In this document: piece by piece, positions 9,853-17,274 of the stretch
Layout: each line of letters begins with the position of its first letter
Position numbering within the stretch: position 1 is the first letter of the stretch
From: Holophaga foetida DSM 6591
GTDB taxonomy: Bacteria; Acidobacteriota; Holophagae; Holophagales; Holophagaceae
Assembly: GCF_000242615.2 (NCBI RefSeq)
Contig: NZ_KI912268.1
Span: 3,376,815 to 3,440,814 of the forward strand
Direction: 5' to 3'
Length of the DNA stretch: 64,000 nt
Translations under genes and position numbers: made by a program
Notes under the pieces: model-generated
What the model saw: the letters and a program-made list of their open reading frames with translations, nothing else
What the model was told of the DNA's origin: nothing
Database searches by the model: none

Positions 9853-10113
9853 ATGGAAGGATCTGAGATGAGCGAGATGGAGCCTAAGGAGCTGACCAAC
9901 CGATTGGCCAAGAAGATCGCCGCCTCGTTGGCAGGGAGGTCGGCTTCCCAGGCTACGGTGAAGGTTACACTGACGGGCACAGCAGCGGAGACCTGGTTGG
10001 CCATCCAGAAGGATGCTGAGGGGCTGGGTATGGACAACAAGGCCCTGCTTGCCGCGCTCCTGGATGCGGGAGGAGCGAACCTGCGGAAGGCCCTGAAGGC
10101 GATCCCCAGGTAG
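9853..10113 (+). CDS. Small ribbon-helix-helix-like protein, possible relaxosome accessory factor
   Basis: An 86-residue protein. The ATG at 9853 was chosen because AGGGAGG lies just upstream; an earlier in-frame start at 9808 has no such site. The second half has the plan of a ribbon-helix-helix fold: a short strand (VKVTLTG), a helix (AAETWLAIQKDAEGLG) and a second helix (NKALLAALLDAG). It ends 19 bp before the relaxase gene on the same strand, which is where small oriT-binding accessory proteins such as TrwA-, TraK- or MobC-like proteins occur. The role in DNA processing is inferred from context; no family was recognised directly. Confidence 0.5.
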   Translation: MEGSEMSEMEPKELTNRLAKKIAASLAGRSASQATVKVTLTGTAAETWLAIQKDAEGLGMDNKALLAALLDAGGANLRKALKAIPR

Positions 10114-10132
10114 AACGGCAAAGGGGGGAGGG

Positions 10133-12676
10133 ATGGACCTCCTGATTCGGTACGCTGATGGCCCCGGCATGGTCTCGTCCGCCGGGGTCGCCGGGTATTT
10201 CGGGGGGCACCTCCAGGAGACCAAGGAGGGGGGCGGCCTGGTGTCCTGCGCGGGATACCTCTCCCGGGATGGCCTGGTGAAGCCCGAGGTGCGCAACCCG
10301 GACCTGTGGCGGGAGGTAGGCTGGGACCCGGACCGGACTGAGCTGCCGCCCTCAGAGCTGCTTGAGCAGTTGGCGGCGGGCTATGACCTTCATGAGACCA
10401 AGCTGACCATCGGACGCAGCCTGTTCCGGCAGCCGAAGGAGGCCCTGATCACCCTACCTTCCGAAATCAGCCAGGTGCTGAAGAACCACCCCGGGATCGC
10501 CCGGGAGATCCTGCGGGCGACGGTGGAGGCCCACTTTCAGGAAGTGGAGCGGGAGGCGGTCCGGGTGAGGACCGGCGGCGGGAACCGGGAATGGCAGGCG
10601 GCCCGGACCCTGTCCCTGTATTACCTCCATGCCGAGAACCGAGGGGGCGAAGTGCATTACCACGCCCACGCCCTGGCCTTCCTTCCGGCCAAGGCTTTGG
10701 ATGGAAGGTGGCGGACCTGGGAGAACGCCCGGAACGTGATCCGGATGTCCACGCCGGGGGGGAGCCGGGAGAAGGCGACGGACGCGATGCTGGCCTCGGC
10801 GAAGGCCCATGGCCTGGAGGTGGACCTGCGGCGCGGGGTGGCCTCCCTGACGCCGGGAATGGCCCAAGGGGCGACGGTGAGGGGGTTGGATGGCCAGGTC
10901 ATCCAGGCGGGGAGCCTGGACCGGAAACGGCGGGTGGAGATCATGGCGGCCCAGGAGCTGAAGAGGGAGCTGGGCGGCATCGTGCCCCTGACGCCCCGGG
11001 AGCTGGAGTTCGTCCGGAAGGAGACCGGAAAGCTGCCCCAGAAACTGCCCGGGGAGCGTCGTCGGCTGGCCCTGGCCAAGAAGCTGAACCAGTTGGGGAT
11101 GCTGGGGAAGGACGGGGAGATCCTGCCGAAGGCCGAGCTGGGGAAGCGGCTGAAGAGTTATGAGCGGAAGCTGGCCCTGGCCGAGGTGCAGCTGGAGGCC
11201 GGAGGGTTCCTGGCGGAGACGGGGGGGAAACACCTGGAGGCAGCTGGGCTGGTGCGGGTGAAGCGGGAGCAGGTGGCGGCCCTGGCTGGTGGAGCGGTGG
11301 ACCTGGAGGCGTCCACGAAAGCCGCCCGGATGCGGTGGACGAAGGACTACGAGCGGGTGCTGAGGATGGTCCAGGAGGCGGGCGGGCTTTCGACGAAGCA
11401 CCTGGAGAAGCGAGACCGGGATCTGCTCTCGAAGCTGAAGAGGTTCGGGCTATTGGAGGCCCAGAAGGTGGAGAGACTGAACGAGTACCGGATCACGGAA
11501 GCGGGCTTGGCCCGTCTGAGGGGGGAGAGGCCCAAGGAGGTCGTTGTGGCCGTGCCGCCGCCTGCTCCGGAGGTCGCTCCAGAGGACGAGCCTTTCAGCC
11601 TGCGGATGGTCCGGGAGATCCGGGAGCGCGAGGCCAGCGATCCGCAGGATCTGCGGGAGCTGCCGGTGTTCCAGTCGGAGGAGATCCGGGAGGTATTCCC
11701 CGAGGTGGAGCTGGACCTGCTGAAGCCGGTGACGGAGGTGCTGGAACTGGCGGACGGGCGGTCGTACCCCCTGGCGCCGATCCGGGTCACGCGGGAGGCG
11801 ATCCACGAGGTTGTGGACGATCTGGAGACGGCCTGCCTGTCGGCAGCCGAAACGAAGCTCGGTCGCACGTTCGAGCGCAACCACGAGAGCCAGTGCGCGG
11901 CCGAGACGTGGTTCCGGGCGGGCTACGGACTGCGGCCACTCGATCACGAGGATCTGAAGCGTGGCTGGCCGGAGCGGTTGGGGCGTCTGGTGCGCCAGGG
12001 CTGGGAGCGCCTGGTGGATCAGGCCGTGGATTTGGCCGATCAAGCGCGCCGGGTTCTGGGGCTACGAGCCGAGCAGGCCGCACGCGAGGAGCTGCGCGGG
12101 AGGCCGCTGGAGTCCCCCTTCGATGAACCCCGACCCGGAAAGCCGCGCGAGTTGGAGCAGTTCCAGCGTGGCGCGGCGGTGCTGGCTGAGCATCGCCCAG
12201 AGGAATGCCGACATCTCACGGCATGGCAGGGAAAGGAGGCCGAACTGGTAGCCCTGGCGCTCCGGAAGGCCAAGGGCGAGGCCATTTCCCTGCCCGAGGA
12301 GACCTACCGCGCCACCCTCAAGGCCGGGAAGCTGGGATCGACGCTGGAGAAGGAGGAAAAGGCCCAGCCCGCCTATGTGCCCCAGGGTCTGGAGAAGGAG
12401 TTTGGCGCGGACCTGCGGAGGATTGGCGCACGGATGAGTGCCCTGGGGATCGAAACCCCCTTCACGAAAGAGGCTTTCGCCAACAGCCCACGCGGCGAGA
12501 TCCGAAAGGGGATCGAGGCGTGCCGCAAGCAAGGCCTATTGGACGAGGGGCCAGGGTGGGCATTCCTGGGCGGGAAGATCCGGGAGCTGGCGCAGGAGCT
12601 TGGAAAGGGGTTTGAACGGGACAAGGCCGAAGCGAATCACCTAATCGATAGGCTGATCCGGGGAAGGCAGAGGTGA
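10133..12676 (+). CDS. MobF/TrwC-like relaxase without helicase domain
   Basis: 847 residues, preceded by a very purine-rich GGGGGGAGGG. The N-terminal 250 residues look like a TrwC/TraI-type relaxase: an LFRQPKEALITLP segment aligns with the LFR...TFSAPKS region of the family, and the three-histidine metal-binding motif is visible as H175-Y-H177-A-H179, followed by hydrophobic and Phe-Leu-Pro residues. Candidate catalytic tyrosines near the N-terminus include Y7 and Y22. The remaining 600 residues are charged and helical, with a winged-helix-like part (about 395-465), and I see no Walker A motif, so the usual fused helicase is absent. It would nick and pilot element DNA during transfer in trans with a host conjugation system. 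Confidence is moderate for the relaxase call and high that this is a real gene. Confidence 0.65.
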   Translation: MDLLIRYADGPGMVSSAGVAGYFGGHLQETKEGGGLVSCAGYLSRDGLVKPEVRNPDLWREVGWDPDRTELPPSELLEQLAAGYDLHETKLTIGRSLFRQPKEALITLPSEISQVLKNHPGIAREILRATVEAHFQEVEREAVRVRTGGGNREWQAARTLSLYYLHAENRGGEVHYHAHALAFLPAKALDGRWRTWENARNVIRMSTPGGSREKATDAMLASAKAHGLEVDLRRGVASLTPGMAQGATVRGLDGQVIQAGSLDRKRRVEIMAAQELKRELGGIVPLTPRELEFVRKETGKLPQKLPGERRRLALAKKLNQLGMLGKDGEILPKAELGKRLKSYERKLALAEVQLEAGGFLAETGGKHLEAAGLVRVKREQVAALAGGAVDLEASTKAARMRWTKDYERVLRMVQEAGGLSTKHLEKRDRDLLSKLKRFGLLEAQKVERLNEYRITEAGLARLRGERPKEVVVAVPPPAPEVAPEDEPFSLRMVREIREREASDPQDLRELPVFQSEEIREVFPEVELDLLKPVTEVLELADGRSYPLAPIRVTREAIHEVVDDLETACLSAAETKLGRTFERNHESQCAAETWFRAGYGLRPLDHEDLKRGWPERLGRLVRQGWERLVDQAVDLADQARRVLGLRAEQAAREELRGRPLESPFDEPRPGKPRELEQFQRGAAVLAEHRPEECRHLTAWQGKEAELVALALRKAKGEAISLPEETYRATLKAGKLGSTLEKEEKAQPAYVPQGLEKEFGADLRRIGARMSALGIETPFTKEAFANSPRGEIRKGIEACRKQGLLDEGPGWAFLGGKIRELAQELGKGFERDKAEANHLIDRLIRGRQR

Positions 12677-12823
12677 AGCCGAACGGCCTATGGGCTGTTT
12701 CCGCGTTCGTGTGCAGTTCCTTGTACAGCTGCTTATAAAAGAACCCCCAACCCCCATGCGTCGTATTGGAGGTGGGCTTTTTTTCTTAGCTGCTAAAGAA
12801 GAAACGTAGGCGCAGTGCGAAGG
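12677..12823. other. Convergent intergenic region with possible bidirectional terminator
   Basis: It lies between the converging relaxase and XRE genes. It carries C-rich repeats, a seven-T tract (near 12778) and an imperfect TTCTTAGC/GCTAAAGAA dyad. Any stem before the T-tract is imperfect, so the terminator role is only suggested. Confidence 0.3.
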
Positions 12824-13234
12824 CTATTTGGCGGGGCTTCGGCTGGGGCGTTTTGCCTGCGGTATTGGTGGAGCCGACCATCGCCGGGCCTGATATTTGA
12901 AGAGCATGCCGTCGATCACTTCGCGGATGATGCGTTGCTCATCCTCGTCAAGGTGCGAGATTACGTCAAGCTGGAGGCGAAAGACCTCATCAAGGCCGCG
13001 TTCGCCATCGTCGAACAGGAGTGCATCTGCGCTGACACCAAGAGCGATGGCGATCTTTTTCAATGCGTCCAGTTGGGGCTGGGTTGCGCCCCCCTCGTAT
13101 CGCTTGATCTGCGACACATGGATTCCAACAGCATCCGCCAAGGCTTGCTGGGAGAAGCCCTTTTGCTTTCGGAGATATACGAGTCGTGCCGCGAATTCCA
13201 TGGTGTTGAGCCAAGTTGCAGTGAAGCTCGTCAT
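12824..13234 (-). CDS. XRE-family (HTH) transcriptional regulator
   Basis: 136 residues from the ATG at 13234, chosen because GGGAG lies five bases upstream; the frame runs 14 codons further without a better start. A classical lambda-repressor type HTH occupies about residues 13-70 (LRKQKGFSQQALADAVGIHVSQIKRYEGG...). The C-terminal part is an acidic helix followed by a basic tail. It is transcribed divergently from the broken primase gene, with a shared upstream region carrying repeated ACTACT half-sites, so it probably represses the element's replication/integration operon and itself. Confidence 0.85.
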   Translation of the reverse strand: MTSFTATWLNTMEFAARLVYLRKQKGFSQQALADAVGIHVSQIKRYEGGATQPQLDALKKIAIALGVSADALLFDDGERGLDEVFRLQLDVISHLDEDEQRIIREVIDGMLFKYQARRWSAPPIPQAKRPSRSPAK

Positions 13235-13260
13235 GCTATCTCCCGTGTTTTCGCTCCGGC

Positions 13261-13291
13261 TTGACAATGGTAGCACTACTGATACTACTAT
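13261..13291 (+). promoter_or_regulatory. Promoter and likely XRE operator for the primase operon
   Basis: A consensus -35 TTGACA at 13261 is followed, after 16 bp, by TACTAC (13283-13288). ACTACT occurs at 13275 and again at 13284 inside this promoter, giving repeated half-sites between two divergent genes. Binding by the adjacent XRE protein is inferred. Confidence 0.45.
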
Positions 13292-13337
13292 GGTTCAGTA
13301 TTGCTGCTTGACGAGTTTTCACCAACCGGAGGAAACC

Positions 13338-13436
13338 ATGGCCCGAATCCCTGATGCAGAACTAGAGCGCCTGAAGGCTGAAATCAGCGTGGAGCGCCTG
13401 GTGGAAGCGTCCGGTGTCCAGCTCACGAAGACCGGC
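13338..13436 (+). pseudogene. 5' fragment of CHC2 zinc-finger primase/helicase gene, cut by IS21-like insertion
   Basis: The start is clear: GGAGG then ATG at 13338. The product begins MARIPDAELERLKAEISVERL and continues to LTKTG, which is the characteristic opening of CHC2 zinc-finger primase-type proteins carried by mobile elements, just before the zinc finger. After codon 33 the sequence changes to an IS21-type terminal repeat. The zinc finger, primase core and first half of the helicase are absent; the matching 3' part resumes at about 17275. No functional primase can be made. Confidence 0.75.
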
Positions 13437-13617
13437 TTCAACGCTCTCCAGAATCAGCCCACTTCTGCTCTCCAGAAGCAGTCCTTCCTGGGCGCAGGAT
13501 CTGAATCCCGTCTCTCTCGTTTTTCAGGGTGCATGCGGCGATCCCGGGTGGTTCCCGGAGCGGAGGCCGTAGGCCGACGCGGAGGGAACTGCCCGGGATC
13601 GCCGCGGCGCGAGTGGG

Positions 13618-14343
13618 TCAGCCCTGGGGGTCCCGCAGGGAGACGCCCTTGATCCGGACCGTCTTGCAGCGGTGCCGGAGGCGGCTCAGGAGGGCTTCCA
13701 CGAGCTGGGGATTCCCCAGGAAGTTCTGCCACTCGGGGTAGTCCAGGTTCGTTGTGATGATGGTGGGGAGCCGGTTGTAGCGCTCCTCCATGAGCTTGAA
13801 AAAGATGTTGGTCTGCTCGGGCCTGATGTTCAGGTAGCCCAGTTCGTCGATGAGCAGGACCGGCATCCTGCCCAGGTGGTCCAGCAGCTTGCGCGAGGAA
13901 CGATCCGCCAGCGAGGCGTACATCTCGTCGAACAGGTCTTGGGCGCGGATGAACAGGCCCTTGTGTCCGTTCTGGATGGCCTTGAGCAGAATGCCGGTGG
14001 CCAGCCCCGTCTTGCCCACGCCGGTTGGGCCGATGAAAACGATGTTCTCTGCCTTGGCGATGAAGTCCAGCTCCCCGAACGCCTTGATCTGGCGCTGGTT
14101 GACCTCGGGCTGCTTCTTGTAGGGAAAGCTTTCCAGGCTCCACTGCTCAGGCATCCTCGCCTGCTTGATCCGGTAGGCCAGGGCCGACTCCTGCTTGTGG
14201 TGCCACTGCGCCCTCAGCAGCCGCGCCAGGAACTCCTCGTAGCTGGGCTCCTCTCCGGACGCGTCCTCCAGTTCCTGATCCAGGATCTCGGCCATGCGCC
14301 CCAGGTGCAGGTTCTTCAGCAATTGCTCCAGGTCATCCCTCAT
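13618..14343 (-). CDS. istB: IS21-family helper ATPase IstB
   Basis: 241 residues from the ATG at 14343 (AGGAG five bases upstream), overlapping the istA stop by 11 bp and so translationally coupled. It is an AAA+ DnaC-like ATPase: Walker A GPTGVGKT at residues 105-112, Walker B LLIDELGYL near residue 160, and a TTNLDYPEW sensor-like segment. IstB assembles on target DNA and stimulates the IstA transposase. Length and motifs match the family. Confidence 0.95.
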   Translation of the reverse strand: MRDDLEQLLKNLHLGRMAEILDQELEDASGEEPSYEEFLARLLRAQWHHKQESALAYRIKQARMPEQWSLESFPYKKQPEVNQRQIKAFGELDFIAKAENIVFIGPTGVGKTGLATGILLKAIQNGHKGLFIRAQDLFDEMYASLADRSSRKLLDHLGRMPVLLIDELGYLNIRPEQTNIFFKLMEERYNRLPTIITTNLDYPEWQNFLGNPQLVEALLSRLRHRCKTVRIKGVSLRDPQG

Positions 14344-15757
14344 GGGGCTCCTCCTCGGGGATGAGCTCCCCGGCGACATCCAGGACGAAGTAGTCCCGGG
14401 CGACGTGCTTCAGGACCAGCCGGTCCAAGCGATCCAGGTCGAACAGTCCGTACGTGGTGGCCACCCGCACCGCCATCAGCAGTGGGGCCCGGGGGTAGTC
14501 CCGGACCATGGCCTGCAGCCGCCGGAGCATCCGCAGATAGCGCCCTGGCTGCCGAGCCCGGAAGGCCATCACGTAGTCCTTCAGCTCTGGCTCTGTGGCC
14601 AGCAGCTCCACCTCCTCCGGGGGAGAGGCGAGCTTGGATCGACCCTCCCCCCGCCTGGGGCGGTGGCTGGGCTCGACCACTCGCTGGTTGAGGGCCGCGA
14701 TGACCTTGGCATGGGCGGCCACCTCCCGGGGCCCCTCGTAGACCTCGATCCGGTCCTTGGTCTCCCGCACCTCCAGCTGCCGCCCCACCAGGATGTAGGG
14801 CACCGAGTAGCGGTTCCCCTGGACGTTGATGAACCCCTCCCCGTCCACGATCCGGTGGTGGAGCTGGTAGACCGTGGGGACATGGATGGGCAGTGCCCTC
14901 AGCTGGAGTCTCTCCTGGAGGAACAGCTCCCGCGGACTGGCCTGGAGGCTGCGCTTGCGGGTGGCGTTCACCTTCTCGCACCACTCCCGGGCCTGCCGGT
15001 TCAGATCCTGGAAATCCTTGAACTCCCGTCCGGCCAGGAAGTTGTTCTCGATGAAGTCGAAAGGTCGCTCTACCCGGGCGCTGCGATTGGCGTGGCCCAG
15101 CGCATGCGCCCGGAACACAAACCCGAACCGCTCGCCGAAGGCGGCCATCTCAGGCACGGCGATCATGGCGGCGCCCGTGCCCTGCTGGACGACCACATGG
15201 GTGTTGTCGATCATGCACCGGGCGCAGGCGCCTCCAAAGAACTCCAGGGCCTCCGTGAGGAACACCTTGCACCAGAACCGGTTGAAGGTTGGGTAGTACT
15301 GGTGGAACAGCATCCGGCTATGGCAGAGCACCAGGCTTGCATCCTGGGCCAGCAGCGTGCGATCACCGATCCGAACCCTGTGCGGGCTGGTGTCGTGCTG
15401 CATCTCCTCTCCGGGCTGGAACTCATAGCTCCCCGAGATGCTGGGAGGGGCGCTCCCGATCCCGTGACGACGGCAGAACCCGGTGAGGGCTTGGTAGGAA
15501 AGTGCCGCTCCCTGGTCCAGAAGTCTCTCGTGAACCCGAACCAGGTTGCCCTTGCACTTCGGCAACAACTCCAGGATCTCCTCCCGGTGCGCCTCGGCCT
15601 TTTCCGGGCGCGGGCATTCCGGAACCTCGGGATTCCCGGCTCTGAGCACCTCCCGCACCGTGTCCCGGCAGACATGGAGGGCTTTGGCGATGGCTCGGAT
15701 GGAGTGGCCCTGCCGCCGGAGCAGGAGGATGGCCGTGCGGTTGCCCTGGTCAAGCAT
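14333..15757 (-). CDS. istA: IS21-family transposase IstA
   Basis: 474 residues. The ATG at 15757 lies inside the end of the ParB-like gene (8-bp overlap, ATGCTTGA), so the two are coupled. The N-terminus holds an HTH (IRAIAKALHVCRDTVREVL). The DDE integrase core is visible as QHD, then CMIDNTHV, then the glutamate in RVERPFDFIENNFL. The C-terminal region has the usual IS21 beta-barrel-like segment (GNRYSVPYILVG). It catalyses strand cleavage and transfer at the element ends. Confidence 0.95.
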   Translation of the reverse strand: MLDQGNRTAILLLRRQGHSIRAIAKALHVCRDTVREVLRAGNPEVPECPRPEKAEAHREEILELLPKCKGNLVRVHERLLDQGAALSYQALTGFCRRHGIGSAPPSISGSYEFQPGEEMQHDTSPHRVRIGDRTLLAQDASLVLCHSRMLFHQYYPTFNRFWCKVFLTEALEFFGGACARCMIDNTHVVVQQGTGAAMIAVPEMAAFGERFGFVFRAHALGHANRSARVERPFDFIENNFLAGREFKDFQDLNRQAREWCEKVNATRKRSLQASPRELFLQERLQLRALPIHVPTVYQLHHRIVDGEGFINVQGNRYSVPYILVGRQLEVRETKDRIEVYEGPREVAAHAKVIAALNQRVVEPSHRPRRGEGRSKLASPPEEVELLATEPELKDYVMAFRARQPGRYLRMLRRLQAMVRDYPRAPLLMAVRVATTYGLFDLDRLDRLVLKHVARDYFVLDVAGELIPEEEPHEG

Positions 15758-16622
15758 GGCCCAGGTCCCTGGCGCTGCCCTGGAACAGGGCCTGGCAGTC
15801 CGTCTCCGATTGGCGCAGCGCGGCCCCAGCCTCCTGGACCTCCTCCGCACTCCGGGAAAAGAGAGCGCCCTGCTCCAGATGGAGCCGGGCACGCCGGGCC
15901 ACCGCCGAGAGCGTGCCCAGGTCCTCCAGCCAGCCGTGGAAGGGGCTGGCCTCCAGCACCTCCAATGCACGCTGGGAACGGAGGTACAGGACCGGATCCG
16001 CCAGCAGGCGCTCCCGGACCTCTGCCCGACCCTGGAGCCAGCCGAGGTGGAGCAGCTCCGCTTCCCGGGTCGTGAACCGTCCCCGGAGAAGGGCCTGGCA
16101 GAATCGTCGGCAGTCCCGCTTGTTGGCGCGCGCCAACGGAACCAGGACCCGCATGGCGGTGTGGGCGGCGATCTGTCCCCGGCGCACATGCTCCTGAACC
16201 TCCTCGGGGAGATCCTGGATGAGGGCCAGCCGACGCGACACCCAACTCGGACTGCGGTCGAAGCGTCGGGCCAGTTCCTCCGGAGGCATCCGGAACCGGT
16301 CCCGCAGTTCCCGAAGGATCCATCCCTGCTCCAGGGGGCTCTCCGCAACGGCCGTCCGCATCATCCGCTCCAGGAGCAGGGCCTCCGCCTCGCCCAGGTC
16401 CCAGAGGGTGGCCTGGACGGTGTCCCGCCCCAGCCGACGCAGGGCCCGCACCCGCTTGTAACCGTCCAGGAGCACGTAGTGGTCCGGCGGCTGGACCAGG
16501 ACCACTACGGGGACCCTCTGGCCGTGATCGGCCAGGGAGGCCAGAAGCTGACGCTCCAGGGGCGGGTTCCGCCGACGCAAATGCTCGTAACGGAAGTCGA
16601 TTGATTGGAATTCCAGTTCCAT
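15750..16622 (-). CDS. ParB N-terminal-like DNA-binding protein carried by the IS21 element
   Basis: 290 residues from the ATG at 16622 (MELEFQSIDF); the open frame extends 43 codons further through the 68-bp repeat zone. Residues 38-70 carry a ParB/Srx-type motif, with LLDGYKRVRALRRLG (51-65) in place of the usual G-(E/H)-RR box, followed by a helix-turn-helix (112-134, PPEELARRFDRSPSWVSRRL). The C-terminal half is helical. It overlaps istA by 8 bp, so it is part of the transposition operon rather than a stray partition gene, and no ParA is present. It may bind the three phased repeats just upstream and regulate or target transposition; that is inference. Confidence 0.75.
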   Translation of the reverse strand: MELEFQSIDFRYEHLRRRNPPLERQLLASLADHGQRVPVVVLVQPPDHYVLLDGYKRVRALRRLGRDTVQATLWDLGEAEALLLERMMRTAVAESPLEQGWILRELRDRFRMPPEELARRFDRSPSWVSRRLALIQDLPEEVQEHVRRGQIAAHTAMRVLVPLARANKRDCRRFCQALLRGRFTTREAELLHLGWLQGRAEVRERLLADPVLYLRSQRALEVLEASPFHGWLEDLGTLSAVARRARLHLEQGALFSRSAEEVQEAGAALRQSETDCQALFQGSARDLGHA

Positions 16623-16666
16623 GGCTGCCACCGGGAAGCAGCGTAGGGCGGACCATGGTGGCAGCC

Positions 16667-16834
16667 TATCGCGTCTCGTGGGCCAGTGGGGGGGACTTGG
16701 CGGGAAGCATCCTGTTATCAGATAGCTGGAACGGTATCGCGTCTCGCGCATCTATTCCGAGGACTTCTTTGTTTCCTCCCCATTTTCATGGGTTTAGGCG
16801 GGTATCGCGTCTCGCGCAGCCCTGAACAGGACTT
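16667..16834 (-). repeat. Three phased bipartite repeats, 68-bp period
   Basis: TATCGCGTCTCG occurs at 16667, 16735 and 16803, exactly 68 bp apart. In every copy GGACTT begins 26 bp after the first base (16693, 16761, 16829). The spacer sequences between the conserved blocks are unrelated, so this looks like selected binding sites rather than a recent tandem duplication. The repeats lie between the zinc-finger gene and the ParB-like gene; the last one overlaps the zinc-finger gene's 3' end. They are likely operator or partition-like sites for the ParB-like protein. Confidence 0.8.
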
Positions 16835-17138
16835 TCCCGGTCTCCTCCACCAGTACCGAGGTCTCCAGGCCCATCCGCTTCCGGGCGAAGTCCCAGTCGA
16901 TGCTGGCGAAAGGGTCCGGAGGCCGCCCGCGCGGACCGGCTGGCTCCTCCTTAACGAGACGCCGCTGCAGTCGCGTGTGCCTGTCGTAGTCAGGATTGGC
17001 CTGATGCCATTTTCGGCAGGATCGCAGGTGCCATGCCCTGCGGCACTCAGGCCTGCCGCAGGTGCGCTGCCTCTCCCCCACCCTGGGGTCGGGCCGGAAC
17101 CATTTGCCACACACTGCACAGGGTTTCCGCCTCGCCAT
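16794..17138 (-). CDS. Four-cysteine zinc-finger protein carried by the IS21 element
   Basis: 114 residues from the ATG at 17138, which has AGGAGG seven to eight bases upstream. The N-terminus has C7-x2-C10-x16-C27-x4-C32, a treble-clef-like zinc site resembling the cysteine-rich ends of some DNA-binding proteins, followed by a basic region (RRAWHLRSCRKWHQ...RLQRR) suited to nucleic-acid binding. It is the first gene of the element, about 100 bp from the right end, transcribed toward the ParB-like gene. I do not recognise a named family; a regulatory or end-binding role is inferred from position. Confidence 0.65.
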   Translation of the reverse strand: MARRKPCAVCGKWFRPDPRVGERQRTCGRPECRRAWHLRSCRKWHQANPDYDRHTRLQRRLVKEEPAGPRGRPPDPFASIDWDFARKRMGLETSVLVEETGKVLFRAARDAIPA

Positions 17139-17274
17139 GCCGGGCCTCCTGGAAGTCCAGATTGCCCACGACGCCACCAGCCGACCACTTCCCTCCGCAC
17201 CCGAAAGCCCCCCCCTATGACACCCTCAGGTGGTCGACTTCTGGAGAGCAGCCCATGGCGAATTCTGGAGAGCG

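Larger units (their letters stand above)
13443..17273 (-). mobile_element. IS21-family element with two extra genes (zinc-finger and ParB-like)
   Basis: The outer inverted repeats are GCTCTCCAGAAT (13443-13454) and ATTCTGGAGAGC (17262-17273). A second near-copy lies exactly 24 bp inside each end: GCTCTCCAGAAG at 13467 and CTTCTGGAGAGC at 17238. Repeated terminal sites are typical of the IS21 family. The element is about 3.8 kb, larger than the usual 2-2.5 kb, because it carries a zinc-finger gene and a ParB-like gene ahead of istA-istB. It sits inside a CHC2 primase/helicase gene. No clear target-site duplication is seen, and much of the host gene is missing, so a deletion accompanied or followed insertion. 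Confidence 0.85.

Noticed and set aside
14294..16075. 593-codon forward-strand frame across istA
   Set aside because: It is the antisense of istA and istB, which have clear motifs; the product is a low-complexity Gly/Pro/His-rich sequence.
15750..16622. Plasmid or chromosome partition system
   Set aside because: No ParA ATPase is present, the ParB box is divergent, and the gene overlaps istA, so it belongs to the IS21 operon.
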